Assembly: GCA_903930195.1 (NCBI GenBank)
Contig: CAIYXH010000191.1
Coordinates: 1 to 16,316 of the forward strand
DNA: 16,316 nt
Direction of reading: 5' to 3'
DNA from: an uncultured Actinomycetes bacterium
GTDB lineage: Bacteria; Actinomycetota; Thermoleophilia; Gaiellales; Gaiellaceae
Below are positions 1 through 6,028 of the stretch, piece after piece. The notes beneath the pieces were generated by a model. The model was not told where the DNA came from. It saw only the letters and a program-made list of their open reading frames with translations, and ran no database searches. Position 1 is the stretch's first letter. Each line of letters opens with the position of its first letter. Both the position numbers and the translations under genes were made by a program.

Positions 1-375
1 GCCCTCGCAGCCGAGCAGCGCGCGCAGACGCTCTCCGCCGGCACGCCCGCCGCCACCGTGGCGACGACGCTGACCGAGGACGCGCCCGCAGCAGCGGCGA
101 CGATTCCCGCCGGCGCGCGCGTCCTCACCGTCTCGGCCACCGGGTACTCGCTCACGGGCAACACCGCGAGCGGCCTGCCGGTCGGCTGGGGCGTCGCGGC
201 CGTCGATCCGTCGGTGATCCCACTCGGCACCCACCTGATGATCCCCGGCTACGGCGAGGCGATCGCTGCCGACACCGGCTCGGCGATCATCGGCGACCGG
301 ATCGACCTCTGGTTCCCCTCGTTCGCCCAGGCGTCGGCGTGGGGCCGGCGCTCGGTCACGATCTCGCTCGACTGA
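1..375 (+). CDS. 3D-domain cell-wall protein, C-terminal part (5' end outside window)
   Basis: The reading frame is open from the first base, so the gene starts upstream; 124 residues are visible. The first ~40 are Ala/Thr/Pro-rich linker. Residues ~44-124 match the 3D (Asp-Asp-Asp) domain, which has a lytic-transglycosylase-like (MltA/RpfB-associated) barrel fold acting on peptidoglycan. The three signature aspartates are visible: D69 in VDPSVIPLG, D91 in AADTGSA and D102 in GDRIDLWFP. The end (ASAWGRRSVTI) is also typical of the family. These proteins are normally exported, with a signal peptide or coiled coil or LysM/G5 region at the N-terminus, but that part is not in the window, so export is inferred. 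A GTG at position 58 could be read as a start but would begin in the linker, and the frame continues upstream. The stop is 46 bases before the response-regulator start. The domain call is secure; the full-length architecture is unknown. Confidence 0.85.
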   Translation, partial: ALAAEQRAQTLSAGTPAATVATTLTEDAPAAAATIPAGARVLTVSATGYSLTGNTASGLPVGWGVAAVDPSVIPLGTHLMIPGYGEAIAADTGSAIIGDRIDLWFPSFAQASAWGRRSVTISLD

Positions 376-410
376 GACTAAACTTCCGGCGTTCGCCCAT
401 GTCCACGCCC

Positions 411-415
411 AGGAG
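411..415 (+). promoter_or_regulatory. Ribosome binding site fixing the GTG start of the response regulator
   Basis: AGGAG lies six bases before the GTG at 422. It supports that GTG as the start rather than a later codon, leaving a 12-residue lead before the receiver-domain beta strand (RVLLVDDH). No convincing promoter pair was found in the 46 bases between the two plus-strand genes, so readthrough from the 3D-domain gene is possible. Confidence 0.7.
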
Positions 416-421
416 CCAGGT

Positions 422-1093
422 GTGAGCTACACCGCACGACCCGACGAGATACGCCCACGCGTCCTGCTGGTCGACGACCACGACCTCTTCCGGACGGGCC
501 TTCGCACGCTCCTCGTCGAGCAGGACGTCGACGTGGTCGGTGAGGCCGAGACAGGCATGGAGGCGCTCAACGCGATCCGCGAGCTGGCGCCCGACGTCGT
601 CGTGATGGATCTGAACATGCCGGGGATCAGCGGCGTCGAGGCGATCCGGCAGATGGCGATGATCGCGCCGCTCACGCGCGTGGTCGTGTTGACGATCTCC
701 GACGAGGACACCGACGTGATGGACGCGATCCTCGCCGGCGCCTGCGGGTATCTCCTGAAGGACGCCTCGATCGAACAGCTGATGCACGGGATCACGGCCG
801 CCGCTGCCGGCGAGTCGCTCGTCTCCCCCGCGATCGCGACGAAGGTGCTGCAGCGGCTGCGCGCCTCGACCGCCTCGCCCCGCTACGCCGACACGATCCG
901 CTCCGAGCTCTCCGACCGCGAGATCCAGGTGCTGAAGCTGATCGCGAACGGTCAGGACAACGCGCAGATCGCCGCCGAGCTGCACATCAGCCCGAAGACG
1001 GTCAAGAACCACATCTCGAACATCCTGATGAAGCTCCAGATCGACAACCGGATCCAGGCCGCGGTCTACGCCGTGCGCTCCGGGCTCGTCTAA
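422..1093 (+). CDS. NarL/FixJ-family response regulator
   Basis: The 223-residue product has an N-terminal receiver domain (~13-128) and a C-terminal LuxR-type helix-turn-helix (~160-221), the standard architecture and length of the NarL/FixJ family. Receiver residues are intact: acidic pair D18/D19 (LLVDDHD), phosphoacceptor D63 (VVMDLNMPG), switch threonine T91 (VLTIS) and K113 (YLLKDAS). The HTH reads LSDREIQVLKLIANG, then AQIAAELHISPKTVKNHISNI, typical of phosphorylation-controlled DNA binding. No histidine kinase lies in the window, so its signal and targets cannot be named. The preceding 3D-domain gene is co-directional, which hints at but does not prove a cell-wall link. Downstream it converges on ligA. 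Family assignment is very secure; the specific function is unknown. Confidence 0.93.
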   Translation: MSYTARPDEIRPRVLLVDDHDLFRTGLRTLLVEQDVDVVGEAETGMEALNAIRELAPDVVVMDLNMPGISGVEAIRQMAMIAPLTRVVVLTISDEDTDVMDAILAGACGYLLKDASIEQLMHGITAAAAGESLVSPAIATKVLQRLRASTASPRYADTIRSELSDREIQVLKLIANGQDNAQIAAELHISPKTVKNHISNILMKLQIDNRIQAAVYAVRSGLV

Positions 1094-1149
1094 CGCGCCG
1101 GACGGAGAACACGACACACAGTGTCCGCAACGTCGATGTCCCCGCACCA

Positions 1150-1338
1150 CCGGTGTCAGACTCCGGTTTCCGTCAACCTGTCCTCAGCAACAGTTGTGTG
1201 AATTTCCGTTCCACAGCCGGTTGACAGCTTCCGAGCGTGCGGCTCGCCTGTTGACGCCCGCTCCGTACCGCGGGCTGGGAAGAAGAGTCACAAAGCTGTC
1301 ACACCGACGCCGTGACGCGGATCGGAGTCTGACACCGG
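1150..1338. repeat. Perfect 16-bp inverted repeat pair with 157-bp spacer
   Basis: CCGGTGTCAGACTCCG at 1150-1165 is the exact reverse complement of CGGAGTCTGACACCGG at 1323-1338. The arms stop matching at both outer and inner ends. The enclosed 157 bp have no open frame of note. This could be a two-copy palindromic repeat unit (REP/BIME-like) or the ends of a tiny non-autonomous element. No target-site duplication was recognised, so the mobile interpretation is only a possibility. Confidence 0.75.
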
Positions 1339-1340
1339 CG

Positions 1341-1380
1341 GTACGGACGCCGCGGCCGCGGTACGGACGCCGCGGCCGGG
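1341..1380. repeat. 20-bp tandem duplication beside the ligA stop
   Basis: Two adjacent 20-base units beginning GTACGGACGCCGCGGCC differ at only one base, near the end of the second unit. The duplication creates a GC-only 8-bp hairpin across the unit boundary and pairs with a matching sequence at 1262-1273. It lies just past the ligA stop codon. Confidence 0.85.
1354..1377 (-). terminator. Candidate GC-rich terminator hairpin of the ligA transcript
   Basis: GGCCGCGG (1354-1361) and CCGCGGCC (1370-1377) form a perfect 8-bp stem with an 8-base loop, starting six bases past the ligA stop on the minus strand. No T-run follows. Hairpins without a U-tract are known in high-GC actinobacteria, so termination here is plausible but unproven. 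The stem could serve either strand. Confidence 0.45.
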
Positions 1381-1383
1381 CGT

Positions 1384-3387
1384 CTAGCCGAGCAGCGCGT
1401 CGAGATCCGCTTCGGTGAGCAGCGGGACTCCTGCCGCCTCTGCCTTCTTCAGCTTCGACGCACCGGGCGCCTCGCCGACGAAGACGCCCGTCGTCTTCTT
1501 CGAGACCCCGTCGCTCACCTTGGCGCCGAGCGCCTCCAGGGCGGCCGTGGCCGCCTCGCGCGTCATCCGCTCGAGCGTCCCGGTGATCACGTACTGGCTG
1601 CCGGTGAGCGCCCCGACGACCGGGCGGTCGCCCTCGTCGGCCGCGAGAGTGAGGCCACGCACGCGCAGCTCCTCGATCAGCGCCATGTTGTCGGCGTCGC
1701 GGAACCACTCGGCGATCGCCTCGGCGCGCTCGGGCCCGATGCCCTCGCACTCGACGAGCTCCTCCTGCGTCGCAGCGGCGAGCGCGTCGACCGTCCCGAA
1801 GTGGCGCGCAAGGTTCTGGGCCGTCACCCAGCCGACGTCGGGGATGTTGAGCCCGAAGAGCACGCGGCGAAACGGCGTCGCGGCGCGCGACGCGTCGATC
1901 GAGGCGATCGTGCTCGTCGCGCTCTTCTCGGCGAAGCCCTCGAGCTCGACGAGCTGCTCCTTCGTGAGGTCGTAGAGCGCGGGCAGCGAACGGACGAGGC
2001 CGAGCTCCCAGAGCCGGCGGACGAGCTGCTCCCCGACACCGTCGATGTCGGCAGCCGCGCCGACCCAGTTGATCAGCGTCTCGAGCCCGCGCGACGGACA
2101 CGCGTTGTTCGGACAACGGTGCTTCACCTCGCCCTCGAGCTGCACGACCGCGGTGCCGCAGAGCGGGCAGTGGGTCGGCATCCGGAACTCCTTCGTCCCC
2201 GGCAGGTGCGGCCCGGCCGGGCCGACGATCTGCGGGATCACGTCACCTGCGCGCTGGACGATCACGCGATCGCCCTCGCGGATCTCCTTGCGGTTGATGT
2301 CCTCCTCGTTGTGGAGAGTCGCGCGGGAGACGGTGACGCCGCCCACCTCGACCGGCTCCATGATCGCCCACGGGTTGAGCGCCCCCGTGCGGCCGACGCG
2401 GATGCGGATCTCGAGCAGCGTCGTCTCGGCCGTCATCGGCGCCCACTTGAACGCGCGCGCCCAGCGGGGGCGGCTGTGGAGCGAGCCGAGCGCAGCCTGC
2501 TGGGCGAGGCTGTCGACCTTGATCACGATCCCGTCGATCTCGTAGTCCAGCTCGCGGCGCCTCTCCTCCCAGGCGACGCAGGCCGCCGCGACCTCGTCGA
2601 TCGTCTCGACCCGCTCGGCGTACGGGTTCGTGCGGAAGCCGCGCTCACGCAGCCACGCCAGCGTCTCCCAGTGCGTCGCGAGGCCGAGGCCCTCCGCGAA
2701 TCCGATGCCGTAGGCCCAGTTCGCAAGCGGACGCGAGGCCGTGATCGACGAGTCCTTCTGGCGCAGCGAGCCGGCGGCCGCGTTGCGCGGATTCGGCGCG
2801 AGCTTCTGGCTCGTGCCGGCGAGCCGCTCGTTCAGGGCGTTGAAACCCGAGATGGGCAGGTAGACCTCCCCCCGCACCTCGACGCGCGCCGGCGGCGCGT
2901 CGCCGTGCATCCGCAGCGGGATCGTCGGGATCGTGCGGAGGTTGACGGTGACATCCTCGCCCTCGATCCCGTCGCCGCGCGTGGCCCCGCGCACGAGCAC
3001 GCCGTCCTCGTAGGTCAGGTTGACCGCGAGCCCGTCGATCTTCGGCTCGAGCACGAAGGCGATCGGGGCCTCTGTCTCCAACCGCTTGCGGACGTCGTCG
3101 GCCCACTTGCGAATCGCTTCCTCGGTCGTGACCTTGTCGAGCGAGCCCATCGGCTCGAGGTGCTGGACCTTGACGAAGCGATCCGACGGCGGGGCACCGA
3201 CACGCTGCGTGGGCGAGTCGGGCGCGACGAGCTCGGGCTGGGCGGCCTCGAGCGCGACGAGCTGGTCGTAGCCCCGGTCGTAGGTGGCGTCGTCGACCTC
3301 CGGGTCGTCGAGCACGTGGTAGGCGTGGCTCCAGCGGCGGAGCTGCGCGCTCAGCTCGGCGACGCGGTCTGCGTCAGAGGGCGGCAA
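1384..3387 (-). CDS. ligA: NAD+-dependent DNA ligase LigA
   Basis: The 667-residue product matches the usual LigA length (~670). It seals nicks in replication and repair using NAD+. Domains in order: Ia (~1-65, YHVLDDPEVDDATYD), adenylation domain with HLEPMGSLDK and nucleophile K116 in EPKIDG, and OB fold (~315-400). A zinc finger follows with C407, C410, C425 and C430, then helix-hairpin-helix repeats (~440-570) and a BRCT domain (~590-667). The start is TTG at 3387: AGGAG sits four bases upstream, and no ATG or GTG lies nearby in frame. The frame stays open upstream through the HAD gene, but that part is the HAD gene read in another frame. The start overlaps the HAD stop by 14 bases, implying translational coupling and co-transcription with HAD and truA. 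Confidence 0.97.
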   Translation of the reverse strand: MPPSDADRVAELSAQLRRWSHAYHVLDDPEVDDATYDRGYDQLVALEAAQPELVAPDSPTQRVGAPPSDRFVKVQHLEPMGSLDKVTTEEAIRKWADDVRKRLETEAPIAFVLEPKIDGLAVNLTYEDGVLVRGATRGDGIEGEDVTVNLRTIPTIPLRMHGDAPPARVEVRGEVYLPISGFNALNERLAGTSQKLAPNPRNAAAGSLRQKDSSITASRPLANWAYGIGFAEGLGLATHWETLAWLRERGFRTNPYAERVETIDEVAAACVAWEERRRELDYEIDGIVIKVDSLAQQAALGSLHSRPRWARAFKWAPMTAETTLLEIRIRVGRTGALNPWAIMEPVEVGGVTVSRATLHNEEDINRKEIREGDRVIVQRAGDVIPQIVGPAGPHLPGTKEFRMPTHCPLCGTAVVQLEGEVKHRCPNNACPSRGLETLINWVGAAADIDGVGEQLVRRLWELGLVRSLPALYDLTKEQLVELEGFAEKSATSTIASIDASRAATPFRRVLFGLNIPDVGWVTAQNLARHFGTVDALAAATQEELVECEGIGPERAEAIAEWFRDADNMALIEELRVRGLTLAADEGDRPVVGALTGSQYVITGTLERMTREAATAALEALGAKVSDGVSKKTTGVFVGEAPGASKLKKAEAAGVPLLTEADLDALLG

Positions 3388-4006
3388 GGAGCTCCTGCGC
3401 GGTGTCGACCACCTCGTCGCCGGCCGCGAGCGCGTCGCGGCCGTGAATCCCGCCCCAGGTGACGCCGATCGCGTACATCCCCGCAGCCTTTGCCGCGGCC
3501 ATGTCGAACGGGGAGTCGCCGACGTAGACGGCGTCGGCCGCGTCGGCGCCCAGGCGCTCGAGCGCAACGAGCAGGGTGTCGGGAGCAGGCTTCTGGTTCG
3601 GCGCTTCGTCGCCCCCGACCACGACGTCGAAGAGATGGCCGACCGCCGTCGCCGCGAAGGCCATCTCGACCGTGATCCGGCGCTTCGCCGAGACGATCCC
3701 GAGCTGCCGCCCCTCGTCCTTGAGGCGGACGAGGACGTCGTCCATCCCCACGCAGAGCTGGAGCTCGTCGTGCAGGGGCTCATTGTGGGCGCGGTAGACG
3801 CGGACGAGCTCCTCGACGTGCTCTCCGCCCCCGAACGTGGCCATCTGCGCCTCGAGGCCGGGCCCGCCGACCGCCGCCATCAGCTGCTCGTCGGCGATCT
3901 CGCGGCCGAGCACGGTGCGCGTGGCGTGCCGCATCGAGGCGAGGATGATCCCGCCGGAGTCGACGACCGTGCCGTCGAGATCGAAGAGGACGACCGGGAA
4001 CCGCAC
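3374..4006 (-). CDS. HAD-superfamily phosphatase (Gph/PpaX-like)
   Basis: The 210-residue product has all four HAD motifs: D9/D11 in FDLDGTVVDS (nucleophile and acid), S106 in GIVSAK, K139 in NQKPAPD, and D164/D168 in VGDSPFDM. The helical cap lies between motifs I and II (~20-85), the C1-cap arrangement of phosphoglycolate phosphatase and pyrophosphatase PpaX. The substrate cannot be decided from sequence: small phosphorylated metabolites such as 2-phosphoglycolate or pyrophosphate are typical. The GTG start at 4006 places motif I at the usual distance. An AGGAGG overlapping the truA stop is 18 bases upstream, longer than usual, so initiation may rely on coupling. It lies 22 bases after truA and overlaps ligA by 14 bases. 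Confidence 0.9.
   Translation of the reverse strand: MRFPVVLFDLDGTVVDSGGIILASMRHATRTVLGREIADEQLMAAVGGPGLEAQMATFGGGEHVEELVRVYRAHNEPLHDELQLCVGMDDVLVRLKDEGRQLGIVSAKRRITVEMAFAATAVGHLFDVVVGGDEAPNQKPAPDTLLVALERLGADAADAVYVGDSPFDMAAAKAAGMYAIGVTWGGIHGRDALAAGDEVVDTAQELLAAL
3392..3396 (-). promoter_or_regulatory. Ribosome binding site fixing the TTG start of ligA
   Basis: On the minus strand AGGAG lies four bases before TTG at 3387, inside the last codons of the HAD gene. It is the only well-placed site upstream of the conserved LigA domain Ia. Confidence 0.7.
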
Positions 4007-4028
4007 CGGTCGATCGTAGCCGGGCCTC

Positions 4029-4748
4029 CTAGGGGTAGCCGACGCCGACCAGATACAGCCCCCACGGCGGCACGGTGGAGCCGGCTTCGGCCCGGTCGGC
4101 GCCCTGCAGCAGCCGCTCGAGCTCGTCGGGGCCCCGCTCCAGCATCGTCCCGATCAGCGTGCGCACCATGTGACGCAGGAAGGCGTTCGCCGTGATCTCG
4201 AGCTCCCAGATGTCGCCACGGTCGTGCCAGCGGGCCGCCGAGACGGTGCGCACGAAGGTCTTGTGGTGTGTGATCGCCGGGGTGAAGGCGCGGAAGTCGT
4301 GCGTGCCGAGCAGGAGCTCGGCCGCTGCCTCGAGCGGGTCGAAGTCGGCCGAGCGCGGCCACCAGAGCGCGCGGCGCGCCTCGAGCGGGGAGCGCGTCCG
4401 CGGCCGCCAGAGGCGGTAGCGGTACGACCGGGAGCGCGCCGAGAAGCGCGCGTTGAACTCCGCCGGCGCTTCCTCGACCTTCACGATCGCGACATCGTCG
4501 GGTAGCTGCGCATTCAGCGCCTCGACGGCGCGGTCGGGCGGCGGGCCGCCGGTCGTCGTCACGGAGACCACGTTCGCGTAGGCGTGCACACCGGTATCGG
4601 TGCGGCCGGCGACGACGAAGTCGGTGAACGACTCGTACATCTCGCCGAGCGCATGGCGCACGGTTCCCTCGACCGTGCGGTCGCCGGGCTGGCGCGCCCA
4701 GCCCCGAAACGCGGTGCCGTCGTAGGCGACGGTGAGCTTCAGGTGCAT
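4029..4748 (-). CDS. truA: tRNA pseudouridine synthase A (TruA)
   Basis: The 239-residue product converts uridines 38-40 in the anticodon stem-loop of tRNAs to pseudouridine. The start (LKLTVAYDGTAFRGWARQ) and the catalytic loop AGRTDTGVHA with catalytic D51 are classic TruA. Further family blocks are FNARFSARSRSYRYRL, GTHDFRAFTP and ITANAFLRHMVRTLIG. Length is slightly short of E. coli TruA (270) but normal for actinobacteria. The ATG at 4748 has AGGA nine bases upstream. In many actinobacteria truA directly follows rplQ in the same orientation; here a plus-strand gene separates them, so truA must use its own promoter in 4749-4826. It likely heads a truA-HAD-ligA operon. Confidence 0.96.
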   Translation of the reverse strand: MHLKLTVAYDGTAFRGWARQPGDRTVEGTVRHALGEMYESFTDFVVAGRTDTGVHAYANVVSVTTTGGPPPDRAVEALNAQLPDDVAIVKVEEAPAEFNARFSARSRSYRYRLWRPRTRSPLEARRALWWPRSADFDPLEAAAELLLGTHDFRAFTPAITHHKTFVRTVSAARWHDRGDIWELEITANAFLRHMVRTLIGTMLERGPDELERLLQGADRAEAGSTVPPWGLYLVGVGYP

Positions 4749-4826
4749 GTCAGGAGATCCTGACTCATTTTGGCAAGCTCGCCTTATGCTATGGACGCTT
4801 GCACTCTATCGTCTACACTACAGCAG
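4749..4826. promoter_or_regulatory. Divergent promoter region of truA and the VIT-type gene
   Basis: These 78 bases lie between two diverging starts, so both promoters should be here or overlap the starts. Visible structure: a CAGGA-GA-TCCTG palindrome at 4751-4762 close to the truA start, and GCAAGC (4773-4778) paired with GCTTGC (4797-4802) as an inverted repeat with an 18-base spacer. No recognisable iron-box consensus is seen. The region is noticeably more A/T-rich than its surroundings. Confidence 0.5.
4814..4819 (+). promoter_or_regulatory. Candidate -10 box for leaderless VIT-gene transcript
   Basis: TACACT fits the TANNNT form of actinobacterial -10 boxes and ends seven bases before the ATG at 4827. 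Transcription would then begin at or next to the A of the ATG. No clear -35 is seen at 17-18 bases. The absence of any Shine-Dalgarno sequence before that ATG is consistent with a leaderless mRNA. Confidence 0.35.
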
Positions 4827-5348
4827 ATGGAGAGCGCAGAGGCACACCTGGCAGAGACGCCGAGCGGCGACGGCGACGGCGCGCACGACTTCCTGCTCCA
4901 GCGCGTGCAGCCGGCGATGGTCGGGCTGATCGACGGCTCGCTCTCCACCCTCGCCCCGATCTTCTCGGTGGCACTGATCAGCCACAAGCCGCTCTACGCC
5001 TTCGTCGCCGGCCTGGCGACCTCGATCGGCGCCGGCGTCTCGATGGCGTTCTCGGAGGGGCTCTCCGACACGGGCGAGCTGACCGGACGCGGCAACCCGA
5101 TCGTCCGCGGCGGCATCACCGGGCTCGGAACGTTCGTCGGCGGGATCCTGCACTCGCTGCCGTTCCTGATCCCCTCGTTCCATGCAGCCCTGATCACGGC
5201 GTTCGCCGTGGTCGCCTGCGAGCTGGTCGCCCTCGCCTTCGCCCGCTCCCGCTTCTTCAGCACCGGCTTCGTGGCCTCCCTGGCAGCGGTCTCCCTCGCA
5301 GGCGCGATCATCGTCGCAATCAGCGCGGCGCTGGGGGCCACCGTCTAA
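4827..5348 (+). CDS. VIT/CCC1-type membrane protein, MbfA C-terminal-domain-like (iron/manganese transport)
   Basis: The 173-residue product has a ~20-residue polar N-terminus and about five hydrophobic segments: VGLIDGSLSTLAPIFSVAL, LYAFVAGLATSIGAGVSMAF, GGITGLGTFVGGILHSLPFL, AALITAFAVVACELVALAFA and FVASLAAVSLAGAIIVAISA. The blocks LIDGSLSTLAP, SEGLSDTGELTGRG and HSLPFLIP resemble the VIT domain of MbfA-type proteins (erythrin-vacuolar iron transport), which export or sequester ferrous iron. MbfA carries an N-terminal rubrerythrin-like ferroxidase domain; it is absent here, so this is a VIT-only form. The ATG at 4827 is preferred. A TTG at 4770 and an ATG at 4791 are in frame but would add residues read from the probable promoter and also lack a well-placed ribosome site. 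Substrate is inferred from the family. It converges on the ribosomal operon and diverges from truA. Confidence 0.8.
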   Translation: MESAEAHLAETPSGDGDGAHDFLLQRVQPAMVGLIDGSLSTLAPIFSVALISHKPLYAFVAGLATSIGAGVSMAFSEGLSDTGELTGRGNPIVRGGITGLGTFVGGILHSLPFLIPSFHAALITAFAVVACELVALAFARSRFFSTGFVASLAAVSLAGAIIVAISAALGATV

Positions 5349-5349
5349 G

Positions 5350-5383
5350 ACGAAGGGACAGGGCTGACGCCCTGTCCCTTCGT
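5350..5383. terminator. Strong bidirectional terminator hairpin
   Basis: ACGAAGGGACAGGGC (5350-5364) and GCCCTGTCCCTTCGT (5369-5383) form a perfect 15-bp stem with a four-base loop. It starts one base after the VIT-gene stop and lies 35 bases past the rplQ stop on the other strand, so it can end both converging transcripts. There is no long T-run on either side. A dispersed palindromic repeat reused as a terminator is an alternative reading. Confidence 0.8.
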
Positions 5384-5391
5384 AGAACACC

Positions 5392-5414
5392 GGATCAGAA
5401 CCGAGGTCTGACCC
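5392..5414 (-). terminator. Second hairpin after rplQ, possible accessory terminator
   Basis: GGATCAGA (5392-5399) and TCTGACCC (5407-5414) form an 8-bp stem with a 7-base loop. In minus-strand RNA one pair is G-U, whereas in plus-strand RNA it would be a mismatch, so the structure favours the ribosomal-operon transcript. It sits immediately after the rplQ stop. Confidence 0.45.
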
Positions 5415-5418
5415 TAGC

Positions 5419-6024
5419 TCAGTCTTCCTTGCCCTCTTCGGGCGCGGGATCGTCGGTCGCCTCTGCGTCGACGGCGGCCTCGGCCTCAGCCTCGGCTGCG
5501 GTCTCCTCGGCGGCGTCGACCTCTTCAGCGGCCTCGGTCTCTTCGACGGCTGCCTCGGCGTCAGGCTCCGCAGTCTCGGCGTCGGCGTGGCCGCCTGTGT
5601 CGCTGCGCTCCGCCTCCGCCACCGGCTCGTCGTCCGGGAGATCCTCGAGCTTCGTCTTGAAGACGAGCGGGCTGTCGACGAGCTCCAGGTACGCCATCTC
5701 CGCGTTGTCACCCTGACGGGGCCCGAGCTTGACGATGCGTGCGTAGCCGCCCGGGCGCTCCGCGAAGCGCGGCGCGACCTCGGTGAAGAGCTTGTGGACG
5801 ACGTCCTTCGAGCGCAGGAAGGCGACCGCCTGACGGCGCGCGTGGATGTCGCCACGGCGGCCGAGGGTGATCATCTTCTCGGCGATCGGCTTGACCGCCT
5901 TCGCCTTCGTGACCGTCGTCTTGATCCGGCCGTGCTCGATCAGCGCGCCCGCAAGGTTCGAGTAGAGCGCCTTGCGGTGCGCCGAGTCGCGGCCGAGCTT
6001 CTTCCCGTGGCGGGCGTGCCTCAC
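5419..6024 (-). CDS. rplQ: 50S ribosomal protein L17, with long acidic C-terminal tail
   Basis: L17 lines the peptide exit region of the large subunit. The N-terminal ~122 residues are canonical: MRHARHGKKLGRDSAHRKAL, GRIKTTVTKAKAVKPIAEKM, LGRRGDIHARRQA, and FTEVAPRFAERPGGYARIVK. Residues ~126-201 form a tail almost wholly of Glu, Ala, Asp, Thr and Val, giving 201 residues against ~120 in E. coli. The GTG start at 6024 is followed directly by the conserved L17 start and lies four bases after the rpoA stop, with GGAG eight bases before it inside the rpoA end. It is the last gene of the superoperon, ending just before two hairpins. The tail is low-complexity but in frame and uses the same codon style as its neighbours. 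Confidence 0.97.
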   Translation of the reverse strand: MRHARHGKKLGRDSAHRKALYSNLAGALIEHGRIKTTVTKAKAVKPIAEKMITLGRRGDIHARRQAVAFLRSKDVVHKLFTEVAPRFAERPGGYARIVKLGPRQGDNAEMAYLELVDSPLVFKTKLEDLPDDEPVAEAERSDTGGHADAETAEPDAEAAVEETEAAEEVDAAEETAAEAEAEAAVDAEATDDPAPEEGKED

Positions 6025-6028
6025 GTCG

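Larger units (their letters stand above)
1094..1383. other. 290-bp gene-free convergent intergenic region with multiple inverted repeats
   Basis: No credible coding frame is present between the response-regulator stop and the ligA stop. The region holds a 16-bp inverted pair (1150-1165 with 1323-1338), a 12-bp inverted pair (1262-1273 with 1356-1367), a 20-bp tandem duplication (1341-1380) and a short GACAC/GTGTC hairpin (1113-1125). Both flanking genes end here, so it probably carries their terminators. Its 3' part is much more repetitive than any other spacer in the window. Confidence 0.7.

Noticed and set aside
356..1150. Minus-strand open frame of 264 codons opposite the response regulator
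   Set aside because: The plus-strand frame has every receiver and LuxR motif intact, whereas the minus-strand frame has no recognisable content.
1221..1256. TTGACA and TTGACG boxes in the intergenic region, suggesting a promoter
   Set aside because: No acceptable -10 box lies 16-18 bases downstream of either, and no gene on the plus strand follows.
1801..3462. Plus-strand open frame of 553 codons opposite ligA
   Set aside because: It is Arg/Leu/Val/Asp-rich with no recognisable domain and lies entirely antisense to a well-conserved ligase. High GC at codon position 3 of the real gene removes stops on the other strand.
3388..3783. N-terminal extension of ligA to an ATG at 3783
   Set aside because: The extra ~130 residues are the HAD gene read in another frame, Ser/Arg-rich, and precede a complete LigA domain Ia with its own ribosome site.
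4770..4826. Longer start (TTG 4770 or ATG 4791) for the VIT gene
   Set aside because: The added residues are not typical of the family and would be read from the likely promoter. An AGGAG lies 13 bases before the TTG, which is too far.
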